Origin: Botryococcus braunii
Taxonomy: Eukaryota > Chlorophyta > Trebouxiophyceae
NCBI GenBank assembly: GCA_002005505.1
Contig: KV908599.1
Span: forward strand, 85,576-149,575
Length of the DNA stretch: 64,000 nt
Direction of reading: 5' to 3'
The notes under the pieces were generated by a model. That model was not told where the DNA came from, searched no databases, and worked only from the letters and a program-made list of their open reading frames with translations. Made by a program: the position numbers and the translations under genes. Below are positions 9,863 to 20,547 of this stretch, piece by piece (position 1 is the stretch's first letter; every line of letters starts with the position of its first letter).

Positions 9863-11307
9863 GGTCCCAGGGTACCCAGGGGACCAAGCGCATACAGCGT
9901 TGCAAACAACGTGCAGACCACTGTCACAGGATTTGAAAAGCAGTTTCTTTGTCCGACCATATGGTTTGTTGTTGCCGAAGCTAAGCTTAGTCCAGCTCGA
10001 GTGCCACTATTGCTTGCTACAGCTGTGTTTGCAGGGACTGAATAGTGCTGCGAAAGCCCACATAGACAAAGCTTTTGGATTTGCGGTGAGTGGTTGATGC
10101 CTCAAAAGTTATTCTAAGCTATGTTCCGAGCTCTTGTATGCCAAAGCTTTATTGATTTGATTGTAACTGGGAGGACTGACCGGGTAAGAGCAGAATGTTA
10201 AAGCGCAGCCGGGGAAGAAGGTAAGGCTGCATCAAAGAGCTGGGAAGGATTGAAAAAACATGCTTATAAGTGCTCGTGTCGTGGCACACAGTTTCACATA
10301 AGCAAGCTCTTTGGCATTTGAATTATGCTGAGGTTGGAATGGTTGCTAGGGCCTGCAACTTCAGTTAAGCGCTTGCAAAGAAGACGGTGGCTGGTGGGCT
10401 ATGCAAGGCTCGTTATTTGTTTATGTGCATGCATTCTATCCAACATTGAGCAGGTGGAGAGCTCGGCGTAGCCGTCAGGGCCTGAAAATTGCAGGTGGGA
10501 CACAGAAAATTGGGGGCAGAGGAAGGGCTGGACCAGGAGTACAGCGGCTGGGACTCTTCAAGGGTTCCCCAATGTGAATATATGCAATTACTAAAGCTTG
10601 TCAGCCTTTAAGACATGAATGATTCAGCCCTCCGGTAAAGGAGTGCATGAGTGGGCTGGCTAGCAGTCTGTAGAAGTTGGAGGAAGCGCACGGGAAGAGC
10701 GAATCAGGGATTTGCATGCAGCCCAGTTGTCCCACATTGTGATCTGTCTTGCTGTGTGTGGAGTTAAAAGGGCGGGGGCTTTTTCTTGCTTGTTAATGTT
10801 TGTTGCTGACAGTGCATGCAAGGTGCAAGGTGAGAGGACCAATGGCCAGGCAGGCCAGGTGTTGGACATGGGCTACGGCACGGTTGTGCGTTGTCAAAAG
10901 ATTTGTTCTGTTTGACACCTGAACTAACACAAGGGGGGATTGGTTTTGGTCTGGACAGAAATTGCAGGATGAGAGCATGCATGAGAAGGCAGCTTGCCGG
11001 TGCGCTTGGCTAAGAAGATCTGCAAGGGCATGTGGCAAGTGCTTGACCATGAATATGGCTGTTGGACCTCATCAAGGTTTCTCATTGTCTGGTACGTAGT
11101 ACGCATGGCTGGGGTGCAACAAGGGCATGGGGGAATATGGCATGGGGGAAAGGGCATTGGAGGCCTGGGAGGCATTGGTTGGCAGGCTGGTCGGGAAGCC
11201 TGGGCATGGGGTTCATGATAATTTTGGCATAATAAGGGTACTGTAGTCCAGGATGGGTAACCGTGCAAGGGCTGGCAGGCCAGGGAGTGTGGGGCCAAGG
11301 GATTGGC
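9863..11307. other. Unassigned sequence between the LINE and the tandem array
   Basis: There are only short overlapping frames on both strands and none recognised. From about 10.9 kb the composition becomes GGCAGGCC-rich and merges into the tandem array that follows. Confidence 0.4.
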
Positions 11308-13650
11308 ATAAGGTACAATTGAAATAAGGTACAGTCCAAATACATTAGGCTGACCGGGAAGCCTAGGCATGGGGTTGAGGACGATAGGGCAGCTGGGGGT
11401 GGCTATGGAGGCTATGGAGGCAGGGGAGGCAATGGAGGCCTGGGAGGCATTGGAGGCCTGGAGAGGCATTGAAGGCCTGGGAGGCATTGGAGGCCTGGGA
11501 GGCATTGGTTGGCAGGCTGGCCGGGAAGCCTGGGCATGGGGTTCAGGATAATTTTGGCATGATAAGGGTGCTGTAGTCCAGGATAGGTAACCGTGCAAGG
11601 GCTGGCAGGCCAGGGAGTGTGGGGCCAAGGGATTGGCATAAGGTACAATTGAAATAAGGTACAGTCCAAATACATTAGGCTGACCGGGAAGCCTAGGCAT
11701 GGGGTTGAGGACGATAGGGCAGCTGGGGGTGGCTATGGAGGCTAAGGAGGCATTGGAGACCAGGAGCGGCATTGGAGGCCTGGGAGGCATTGGTTGGCAG
11801 GCTGGCCGGGAAGCCTGGGCATGGGGTTGGTGATAATGTTGGCATGATAAGGGGGCCAGGAGACAGTAAGGATGGGTAACCGGGCAAGGGCTGGCAGGCC
11901 AGGGAGGGTAGGGCCAAGGTGATTGGCAGAAGGTACAGTTAAAATAAGGTACAGTTCAAATACATTAGGCTGTGCTGCCAGAGTGGGGGCAGCTGGATGT
12001 GCCTATGGAGGCTGAATCCTCGTGGGGAGAGGTACGGCTGGGTGGAAAGGACCAGCGCTGAAAAGATGAAGTAGCCTGGAGGTTGGCAGGTGTAGGGCTA
12101 ACCCCAAGAAGGCATAAGGGTGCTGTGGGCCAGGAGACAGCAAGGATGGGTAACCGTGGAAGGGTTGGCATGCCAGGGAGGATAGGGCCAAGGTGACTGG
12201 TTTAAGGTACAGTGTAAATCAGGTACAGTCTAATTACATCAGGCTGTGCTGATAGAGTGGGGCAGCTGGATGTGCCTGGGGAGGATGGATCCTCTTGGGG
12301 AGAGGAAGGGCTGGGTGGATAGGACCAGCATGGAAAAAGAAAATAACCTGGAGGCTGGCAGGGGTATGGCAAACCCGTAGGAGACTTCGGCAGGCAGGCA
12401 GGGAAGCTTGGGAATGAGGTTAAGGATAATCTTGGCTGGATAAGGTTGCTGTGGGACAAGAGGCAGCAAGGATGGGCAACAGTGCAAGGCTGGTAGGCCA
12501 GGGGGGACTGGGTCGAGCGGTTGGCATAAGGTACAGTTTAAATAAGGTACAATCTAGATACATGAGGCTAAGCATACAGCTTGACAGGTATAAGTATGCC
12601 ATGTTAACATGCGAGCATGCGTAAACACAAAGCCACACACAATAATCATAGTAGGCCAGGATGGGAAGGCCGGGGGAAAGGGCAGGCAGGGTAGAGCAAT
12701 GGAAGGGGGGATCAGATGGGACCAGCAGGGTGCTGGTATCTAATAACGGTTGCATGGGGGATGAGGGAGGATGGTGTATGTCAACAATCAATGTAACCGT
12801 GTGTGGTATGCTAACTCTGTGGGACTGATCAAAAGGAACCAGGGGATCTGTAGTTGCAATTGGTGATAGGGATTTGGTGAACGGGCCTTAAAAATTGCAC
12901 GATAAGAGCGCTGTGGGCCAAGAGACAGCAAGGATGGGTAACCGTGAAAGGGCTGGCAGGCCGAGGGGTGCAGGGTCAAGGTGACTGGCACATGGTACAT
13001 TTAAACAAGGTACAGCCTAATTGCAACAGGTTAAATTGTCAGGTTGGGGCAGCTGGAGGTGCCTATGGAGGCTGGACCATCGTGGGGAGAGGAAGGCTGG
13101 TGGAAGGAAACAGCAGAATGGAACGGAATTAGCATGGAGCCCGGCAGAAGACGGCAATCCCTTAGGAGTCTGTTGGCAGGCAGGTAGGGAAGCCTGGGCA
13201 TGAGGATAATGATTATACTGGCAGGGTAAAGGTGCTGTGGGGCAGAAACATTACGTATGACTAACCAGGCAAGGCTGGCAAGCCAAGGGGGGGCTGGGCC
13301 AGGGGCTGACATAAGGTACATTTTGTTAAATAAGGTACATGCAAGATACAGGGGTTGTGCATACAGCCTGGAAGGTACCTGTATGCGATGGAACATGCGA
13401 ACGTGCGCGTACGCAAGTACACAAACGGTAACCACCCGTACGCCAGGCTGGGAAGACATGGAAGGAGGGGCAGGCATGGTACAACCAAGGAAAGGGTGAT
13501 CAAATAGAACCAGCAAGGCGCTTGCATCTGATAAGGGAGGCATGGAGGCTGAGGGAGGGAACGCCTGGGTGGCAGGGCAGTGCTTGGTATTAGTGGATTT
13601 GGAGGAGCAGGCGTTCCATGTGCCACATGATAAGGCAGAGTACATCCTGG
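11308..13650 (+). repeat. Degenerate tandem array, about 274-330 bp units (one interval 463 bp), with paired AAGGTACA motifs
   Basis: A pair of AAGGTACA-like motifs about 12-17 bp apart recurs at 11308, 11638, 11928, 12202, 12526, 12989 and 13311. Each pair is followed by similar GGGGCAGCTGGA and TGGGGAGAGG segments and a GGCAGGCCAGGGAG-like stretch. The first two units are nearly identical with a period of 330 bp; later ones are diverged. One more unit is at 17489-17600, beyond the hAT and DIRS fragments. The long reading frames here (Pro/Leu/Ser-rich on minus, Gly/Trp-rich on plus) follow the repeat composition and are not taken as genes. Confidence 0.75.
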
Positions 13651-13892
13651 AGCAACTGGGTGCACAAACAGGGACTTGGATAGGTTGGCAGGCATGCTAG
13701 TGAGCATGAGTCCTGAGGTACGGCTGGCTCCTTTGTACACCAGAAGGTTATTTTCACGACATGGGGGATTTCCAGGAGTGGGGGAGAGCCTGCCAGAGGA
13801 GCTGGAAGGTTTGTCTAAGGAAGATTTGTTGTACTGAGTAGAGGCCTTGAGGAATTAGAAAGGCAAACCATGGAGGCAGGAGGGGCCTGACT

Positions 13893-14206
13893 ATGTGTGC
13901 TATGGGGATGCCTCTGCTGGGGGATATGGAGATTTCTCAGAGGAGTTTGGTGGTGCAGCCAATGCAGGAAAGCTTCACATTTGAGGAACAAGAGCTGGCT
14001 AGCAAAGGGTCGTTGTCATCATGTCACTGGGAAATGAAAAAGATATGTCTGTTGGGAAGGACATGTATCAGAGCTAACAGTGAGAAGTTTCGGGAAGCTG
14101 TGCTGCTGGTGTTGTGGGACAGCCAAGGGGCAGTGTCAAACGTGAATAACATGAATTGGGAGGCCCACACCCCGAGGGAGTTCAGGTTGAGGTTTGAGGC
14201 AGCAGG
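13893..14206 (+). pseudogene. DIRS/Kangaroo-like RNase H fragment, part 1
   Basis: The frame ends with VLLVLWDSQGAVSNVNN and a segment resembling the RNase H core of tyrosine-recombinase retrotransposons, where a 'D-x-x-A-V-x-x-x-N' motif is usual. It runs into the left end of the hAT element at 14207. The frame is kept on the other side of the hAT (16605 onward), since element plus TSD is 2406 bp, a multiple of three. The upstream RT is not recognisable. Confidence 0.55.
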
Positions 14207-14394
14207 CAGTGAAATTTTTAAGGAATCTTGGAGTTATGCCACTTGGCATAATTTGGCTCAGTAATTTATTTTTCGTCTGCCACAGGGTGGCAGACACGGC
14301 AGGAATAATTTAATTTCCCCCCGCCACGGTGGCAGAATTAGCATCAAATCAAGAGTTTCGCCAACTTACCACAGAACTCGCCGCTTTTGTACCT

Positions 14395-14550
14395 CTGCTG
14401 GAGTTCGATCACGAAACTCGCCTCTTTTGTAGCAGACCCCTACCTCTGCTCGAGTTTGATCACGATACTCGCCTCTTATGTAGCAGACCCCTACCTCTGC
14501 TGGAGTTTGATCACGAAACTCGCCTCTGCTCTAGCAGACCCTATCTCTAG
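14395..14550 (+). repeat. Subterminal tandem repeat of hAT copy 1
   Basis: A unit of about 51 bp (CTGGAGTTTGATCACGAAAC followed by TCGCCTCTTTTGTAGCAGAC) is repeated about three times. The same array is in copy 2 at 34770-34930. Such subterminal repeats often bind hAT transposase; that role is inferred. Confidence 0.7.
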
Positions 14551-15198
14551 AGTCTGATCACAAAAGTCGCCGCTCCTGTACCAGCTTTACCGCATACCCT
14601 TGTCTTGTTTAGAGTCATTGAATAAGACTTCTGTTTTGATGTCTTGAAAGACTATCAATTCCAACACCCAACCTCTCCACTGCATTATTTGCACATGCAC
14701 GATTCACTCGCAGCCCTTCTTGCTGTTTTTAATGCAACTTGAGCATGTACATAAAGCGTTTCCAACAACACACAACAAAGAATTCAAGTTCATCAGTAAA
14801 TAGCAACACGAGGGATCTCTCCTTTGCAGGATACTTTTTGCCATTCATTAACATTACAAAGCCATGCTGGAACCAATCGGATATTCAATACTAGCACCGG
14901 TCTGACAAACTTGCTACATTCAATGCGGATATCCAAGTAAGGTGCAGACTAGAACTATGGAAGGCCTGAACTAAACCGTTGGTTCTTTCATTCATCCTAT
15001 CAAAATATGGCATCCATCACACTCTCATCAACAAAGACGGCATTATGAGACCTTTTCATTGCCGAATGCCCAGCAGTGACACCTCTGCGTTCTTTCGCAT
15101 TCAAGAAGTAGTCAAGAGCTTTTTCATAAGGAAAAGTTTTCATGTCATACGCTGACATGCATGATATGAATAGTTTTCATGTCATACGCTGACATGCA

Positions 15199-16404
15199 TC
15201 ATATGAATAGCCTCACACAGTCGTTCAAGTGGTTTTCACCCAAATGATTCCGGCGATCGTTCTTCAAGAAATTCATACAAGAGAACAGGCGCTCGTCTTG
15301 CACAGAACTCACTGAAATGATCAACATGATCCCCGCTAGTTTGACAAATTCTGAAATATCACGCCCTTCTCCTGCCTTAGAAAGGTAGGCCCAGACGTAT
15401 TGCGTCAAACTCTTGACCTCAACCTCTTCCTCCACCTCAACCTCTTCCTCAACTCCATCATCTAAGGAGCTTTCGTCTTCAACATGGGAGCGAGCCTTTC
15501 TGGCCTCATCCTTTCTAGCCTGATCCTCAGCTCTGCGTTTTGTGATTGCTGCACGGATTGATGGCACTCTCTCACGCATGATCTCCTTGAACCGCTTGGT
15601 CTGTGTGCGAAGCAAATCCCCATTTATGATAGGGGAAACAGTGATGTTGTTAGAAGAGCCCACTATCTGCAACTTCTCTGTACCATAAAACACAACTAGG
15701 ACCTCAACAGAATCCTCAAGATCCTTAAGTTGTGGCTTCTCCCAATAGGACGCTTGCAAGACACTAAGTGCATCCAACAAATCCGTATGCGGGAAACGCT
15801 CGTATAATTGCTCAGCCAATGTCCTTCCAATATCACAAACCTTCATGAGAATTTCATCAAGGCACCCTTGCCATGACTCCTTGGTGATACTCTTCCCTCC
15901 AGATGCAAGATTATGGTATGAACGATGGGCATCTGATGTGTATGTGAGCCAACCCCCTGGCCCATTAAAAGCCAAAGGGCTCAACTTTGACGGAGACGCT
16001 TGAATCTTTATTAGGTTACGAAACGCCTCATCAATCGGCCCTTCACCATTCTTCACGTCATAATGCGATCTGATAAATTTGTTTATAAAATGTTCAGAAA
16101 ACAAAGTGAAGAGGTCCGTCCGTCTTTGGCAACCGAGTTCGCCAGTCAACAGAACCAGCGGTGGTGACTCATTCGGGACTCCGTGGCAGGGACTCCCGAA
16201 TGGCGATTCGGTAGTCGGGCTTCGGGCGGTTGCGCTCCCCGGCCTACCGTCTTCCGTAGCCGCTGGCCTTAATGCGGACCGCCCTGCTGGCAGCCTACTA
16301 GCAGCCCACTCTGAGAGCCTCTCAGTGAGAGGGCTCTGAGAGATCATGACCCTCGTCCGGAATACAGGGGTGGCAGAATCGTCCCTTGAGAAATACATTT
16401 TCAA
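15199..16404 (-). CDS. hAT transposase-like protein (401 aa, C-terminal dimerisation region)
   Basis: The C-terminal 70 residues match the hAT dimerisation region (Dimer_Tnp_hAT): a tryptophan helix followed by SVSSVQDERLFSCMNFLKND and RNHLGENHLNDCVRLFI. An acidic Val/Glu repeat precedes it and a basic RRAEDQARKDEARKA helix comes before that. No BED zinc finger is visible at the N-terminus, and 401 aa is short for the family (usually 600-700). The gene may therefore be truncated or spliced to an upstream exon, or the element may depend on a full-length relative. The N-terminal 80 residues are Arg/Ser-rich and unlike transposase. Confidence 0.85.
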   Translation of the reverse strand: MKMYFSRDDSATPVFRTRVMISQSPLTERLSEWAASRLPAGRSALRPAATEDGRPGSATARSPTTESPFGSPCHGVPNESPPLVLLTGELGCQRRTDLFTLFSEHFINKFIRSHYDVKNGEGPIDEAFRNLIKIQASPSKLSPLAFNGPGGWLTYTSDAHRSYHNLASGGKSITKESWQGCLDEILMKVCDIGRTLAEQLYERFPHTDLLDALSVLQASYWEKPQLKDLEDSVEVLVVFYGTEKLQIVGSSNNITVSPIINGDLLRTQTKRFKEIMRERVPSIRAAITKRRAEDQARKDEARKARSHVEDESSLDDGVEEEVEVEEEVEVKSLTQYVWAYLSKAGEGRDISEFVKLAGIMLIISVSSVQDERLFSCMNFLKNDRRNHLGENHLNDCVRLFI

Positions 16405-16604
16405 ATGCCACCGCGGCAGAAATCCCTATCTTGAATTCTTTTCCCTCTGCCACTCGGTGGCAGAATCAGCCTCTCCGCATTTCTTTTTCGCTGCCTGAAA
16501 TGGCAGAGTCGGAGGGTGCAAAATGGGATTATTCTGCCAGCCAACCGCTCGGAATTATTTAATTCTGCCAAAATGGCATAATTCTGCCACTAAAAATTTC
16601 ACTG

Positions 16605-17071
16605 GCAGCAGCCCAGGCAGGGGTAGAAGTGAGGGTCCAGTGGGTGGCAAGGAAACTCCTGAAATGCAAAGATCTGGCATGCTGTCTAGGTGTGATGATG
16701 TTGGGGTTTTGGCTCCGGGCAGGGGGATGTACAGGCATTATGCATGACCAGTTACCAGAAGAGGGCAACTGGGGGTTCCCCACAGGGGATTGGTTGCTGG
16801 GACAGTGGACAAGTTCCAGCAGGTGAGGAGGTACTTTACACAATACCCTGTTGCAGAGGGTATGGGGGCTGATGCCCCTGGGGTTGCCTTGGAGTCTGCT
16901 AGACTCCACAGAGGGTACACCGTTGATGTGGGTTTTTTCCCACCCAGAGAACGCCTTAAGAAGGTAATAGGCGCGGCAGCACAGGAGATGAAGAATTGCA
17001 TCCATGGGGTCTACAACATGCCAGCCAAGTGGAAGGCTTGGCTGCATCCACTGGAAGGTAGGGAAGCCTAG
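16605..17071 (+). pseudogene. DIRS/Kangaroo-like RNase H to methyltransferase region, part 2
   Basis: The sequence continues fragment 13893-14206 in frame. Recognisable pieces are VQWVARKLLKCKDLA (the 'W-V-P/A-R-x-x-N-x-x-A-D' RNase H end), then, after a shift, GTVDKFQQ (the HTVDRFA motif of DIRS elements) and VIGAAAQEMKNCIHGVYNMP. These motifs follow RNase H in DIRS/PAT-type elements. At least two frameshifts are present, so the copy is dead. Confidence 0.55.
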
Positions 17072-17156
17072 GCATTGTAGTGGGAATATGAATTGGCTCT
17101 GAAGGCGGCTGAAAGTCAGAGGGCATCAGGCACGGTAAAACGGGCAGGGGATGGGC

Positions 17157-17455
17157 AGGCCAGGGGGCCAGGGGCAGGCCAGAGGCAGGGGCCAGGGCCA
17201 GGGGCGGGCCAGAGGCAGGGGCCAGGGCCAGGGGCAGGCCAGAGGCAGGGGCCAGGCCAGGGGCAGGCCAGAGGCAGGGGCCAGGGCCAGGAGCAGGCCA
17301 GAGGCAGGGGCCAGGGCCAGGGGCAGGCCAGAGGCAGGGGCCAGGGCCAGGGGCAGGCCAGAGGCAGGGGCCAGGGCCAGGGGCAGGCAAGAGGCAGGGG
17401 CCAGGGCCACGGGCAGGCCAGAGGCAGGGGCCAGGGCCAGGGGCAGGCCAGGGAG
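17157..17455 (+). repeat. 30-bp GC-rich minisatellite
   Basis: The unit GGCCAGAGGCAGGGGCCAGG followed by GCCAGGGGCA (30 bp) occurs about nine times, with one unit a few bases shorter. Because 30 is a multiple of three, it keeps frames open on both strands and yields Gln/Gly/Ala/Arg repeats on plus and Ala/Pro/Trp repeats on minus. I do not take these as genes. Confidence 0.95.
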
Positions 17456-17488
17456 CCATGGTCAGGGGGCCAGGGCAAGGCGACTGGC

Positions 17489-17600
17489 ATAAGGTACAAT
17501 GTCAATAAGGTACACTCCTATTACAATAGGTGGTGCTGCCAGGGTGGGCCAGTTGGGCGTGCTAAGAAGACTGGATCTTCTTGGGGAGAGGAGGGGCTGG
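17489..17600 (+). repeat. Detached unit of the 11.3-13.6 kb tandem array
   Basis: The AAGGTACA pair and the following GGTGCTGCCAGGGTGGG and TGGGGAGAGGAGGGGCTGGTGG stretch match units of the array upstream. The array and the tyrosine-recombinase region may therefore belong to one element. Confidence 0.65.
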
Positions 17601-17650
17601 TGGAAAGCAACCAGGAGGAGAAAGGAAAGCACATGTAAGCCTGAGCAGGG

Positions 17651-19460
17651 TTAAGCAAGGCGAACTCGCTTGTTAGGGCGTTTGCCCTTGGGCAGCTTTG
17701 GGGGCAGGTGACGGGTAGGGTCGATGTAGCGTTTGGTCACACTGGGTGTCTTGATTTGGGCAAGGAGGCCGAGAGCTTCCAGAGACTGGCCTTGCTGGTC
17801 ATGGTGTTGGAGAGCGCAGCGCCTGCTCCCATGGAGGGTAGCATGATAGGGGATGTTGGCAGCTGTAAAATGGGTGTCGATGTCGTCTTCAAAGGCAGCC
17901 ACGCTGAGGCTGCGCTCGAGGAATTGGTCCTTGTTGGCAGACAAGGGGCGACACAGGAACTGGGTGACGGGGTGACCCAGGGCAGCAGATTGGGCGAGCA
18001 ATGTATGGAGGCGCTGGATGGGGCACAGGGGGCCGTCTCTGCGAGTGACGATCATCACCTCGGGATGCAAGTTGTGCTTGAGCTCTATGGCTTTGAAAAA
18101 GACGGCCGCGCCCAGCGGAAGTTGCAGGGTGGGGTAAAGGTAGGGGGCGGCAGGGACCCCTGTAGCCGCAAGCACACATAAGCATAGTCATGAAGGGAAC
18201 GAGAAGGGATGGGGCAACGAAGGAAGCATGAGCATTTGGCGGTGGAAGCCCAGAGGAGCCTGGCAAGGGGCTAAGTGAGGGCCAGGGCCAAGGGGGGTGT
18301 AACTGGCAAGGGGGAGAGGGACTGGGGACACACCCGAGGCCAACCACAGGTCATCCAGACACCAAGAGACTGCAGTAGCCCCCCTGGAACAAGTCTCCCA
18401 CAGTATGGTCATGGTGAAGGCATCCCGGTGAAGGCGGAGCAAGGGTACACCAATGGTACCGGCGATGCGAGAACCAAATGCTCCAGAACTCTTTGTAGGT
18501 CGTCCAAACTCCAGGGATGTGCGGACTGTGGATTGTAGCCCAGGTGGGCCAGCCAGCGAGTGTAGCCAGTGGCCCACTCTGCCACATCAAGGGAGCGCAC
18601 AGGGTTTCCTACGGCGGGAGGCAGTTTGTTCTTCACTTACACGTCCTCAAATTGGTTACACGTTTATTCAAACACGTATGCTATGGAGCGAGGCAAGCTG
18701 CAAAGCATGGGGGCAAGAGCCAGGCAGTGGAGGAGGTACCTCTGCCATGGAGAGGATCTCAATTGCCATGGGTGGTGGCGTAGCGGTCAAACACGCTTTC
18801 AAATTGGTTACACCTTTATTCAAAACACGAGTACGGTGGAGCAAGGCAAGTGGCAATGCATGGGTTCAAAGGTAGCTCAATGGAGGAGGTACCTCGGCCG
18901 TGGAGAGGATCCCAGTTGCTATGGGTGGTGGCATAGCGGTCAAACTCGGTGGCTAAGAAGGACAGTAAGCATCGCATGCTGCTGGGAGCGACAAGGTCCA
19001 AGCCTTGATGCTTGTATTTGCCACTGGAAGTAGCCCACATGGTCATGTGGACTTTGATGTCTTGAGGGGTCGCCTGAAGGGCATGGCGGCCAGTGTCACG
19101 CATGAATTCACAAAACCTGTCAAAGGCGCTTAGCTTCTTCTGCATGGTAGCCCCCTTTACGGCTAGCAGCTGGATGGTATTGGCCCTGGTGAGCCATTGG
19201 AAGTATTGGTCCGCTGTTGCTGTGCTGAGGGGAGGGCCAGGCTGGCAAGGAATTTGGCGGCCCAATAACATGGTGTCAGCCATGCCCAAGAGTCTGGGGG
19301 ACTCTATGATGGCTGCCAAAGGGGATCTATCATGCTGCAGGACAGCCAGCGTGTCAGCAGGCTGCCAGTTGGGATACTGGGGAGGTGGATGGTCTGGTGG
19401 AAAATTACCCACTAGCGTAGGGTCTCCAAGCCCTAAGGCCACCTCAAAAGGCTGAGTCAA
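17651..19460 (-). pseudogene. Tyrosine recombinase of a DIRS/Kangaroo-like element, broken
   Basis: Three minus-strand frames give the parts of a lambda-integrase-type recombinase. Frame 19460-18816 holds the N-terminal core-binding helices (DRFCEFMRDTGRHALQATP and a WATSSGKYKHQGLDL stretch). Around 18400-18577 is TILWETCSRGATAVSW, with the first catalytic Arg region. Frame 18175-17651 holds HGSRR (His-x-x-Arg) and, 33 residues on, KRYIDPTRHLP with the nucleophile Tyr. All R-H-R-Y positions can be seen, but frameshifts and a 152-bp tandem duplication split the gene. It lies opposite in strand to the RNase H region at 13.9-17.1 kb. I recall that the Volvox Kangaroo element has this layout. A Crypton is the alternative. 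Confidence 0.7.
18648..18951. repeat. 152-bp tandem duplication inside the recombinase gene
   Basis: 18648-18799 and 18800-18951 are direct copies with about 80-85% identity by eye. Both start with CAAATTGGTTACA. The duplication adds 152 bp, not a multiple of three, and so breaks the recombinase frame. Confidence 0.8.
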
Positions 19461-19510
19461 CCTATTGTAAACCCGATTGGGGACTCCGGATTGGCAGACA
19501 AAGACTTCGT

Positions 19511-20547
19511 AGCAAAGGGTGTGGTGATCTGTGATTGTTGCTAACGCGCGATTAAGCTAGGAGGGGCAGATCGGCAGTTCGTTCCTCAGACAGTTGGAGC
19601 TTTCTATCGAAGTTGCCTGGAGTCCTATTCAGTGGGAATCGCTGAAGGACCTGTCTGAGACCTGCAGGAGTATTGCTCTCACTGATATCATGCTATGCTT
19701 GTGCATGTGGGCTGCGTGAGAGAATATCGGTAAGGCCCGGTTAAAGCATCGGTTGTGTTTAGTAAATGATAGTTCATAAGTGTTAATGAGTGCCATTTAG
19801 TTGAAAAGACTGAACAACATTCAGTACTGTGCAGGAGGTTGTTGTTTTCTGTCTATTGAGACAGTGCGAGCTGCGTAAGTGTAGAATGTACACGGGTGGG
19901 CAGCGGTAAGAACACCTCCTGATAAAACTTGTGCATTGATGGAAGCCATTGTGTTGTTTAGTTACTGGTGTAAGTATGATACTGATAGAGAGCAATGTAC
20001 GTGACTCGTACAGGTGGTCAGTTGCGAGGATGGCGTCGTAACTGATGTGAGTGCTTGAGTAAGTGACAGATACTTACGGTTGCGAACAGGTAATAAACAA
20101 CACCATGTAAAAAAGAGACAGTTGGAGCTTTCTATCGAAGTTGCCTGGAGTCCTATTCAGTGGGAATCGCTGAAGGACCTGTCTGAGACCTGCCGGAGTA
20201 TTGCTCTCACTGATATCATGCTATGCTTGTGCATGTGGGCTGCGTGAGAGAATATCGGAGGTTGTTGTTTTCTGTCTATTGAGACAGTGCGAGCTGCATA
20301 AGTGTAGAATGTACACGGGTGGGCAGCGGTGGTCAGTTGCGAGGATGGCGTCGTAACTGATGTGAGTGCTTGAGTAAGTGACAGATACTTACGGTTGCGA
20401 ACAGGTGGCAAAGATACACCTGGAAACACAAGTGGTTACTGGATTGTAACCAAGAGTTCAGTGATTGAGTGAATCACTGGGATACAGAACGTTCCGTGGA
20501 CGGAACTGGCGAGCGACGTTTCCTCTATTCTGCTCTTCTACAGAACA
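19511..20547 (+). repeat. copia-2 5' LTR, second part
   Basis: Matches the rest of the 3' LTR (about 25222-26273) and ends ACAGAACA against ACACAACA in the 3' copy. Within the LTR a block of about 135 bp (starting ACAGTTGGAGCTTTCTATCG) is present twice, near 19590 and 20120. The 3' LTR has the same duplication, so it predates the insertion. Confidence 0.8.

Larger units (their letters stand above)
14207..16604 (-). mobile_element. hAT DNA transposon, copy 1 (2398 bp)
   Basis: The terminal inverted repeats are CAGTGAAATTTTTA and TAAAAATTTCACTG. The 8-bp flanks are GCAGCAGG (14199-14206) and GCAGCAGC (16605-16612), an 8-bp TSD with one mismatch, as expected for hAT. Length is exactly that of copy 2 at 32706-35103 and the two are nearly identical. 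It carries one minus-strand transposase-like gene. Subterminal blocks include GGCAGAATTATGCC-type palindromes and a roughly 51-bp tandem repeat (14395-14550). Confidence 0.93.

Noticed and set aside
10924..13740. Long Pro/Leu/Ser-rich minus-strand frames (for example 288 aa at 10924-11790) as genes
   Set aside because: They repeat with the tandem unit, have no domain and shift with unit length; they follow from repeat composition.
17093..17638. Gly/Gln/Ala/Arg-repeat protein of 181 aa
   Set aside because: It is a translation of the 30-bp minisatellite; equally long frames exist on the other strand.
17651..19460. Phage-type integrase of the endogenous virus
   Set aside because: It is inside the copia-2 LTR together with DIRS-type RNase H motifs, so it arrived after the virus and belongs to a retroelement or Crypton.
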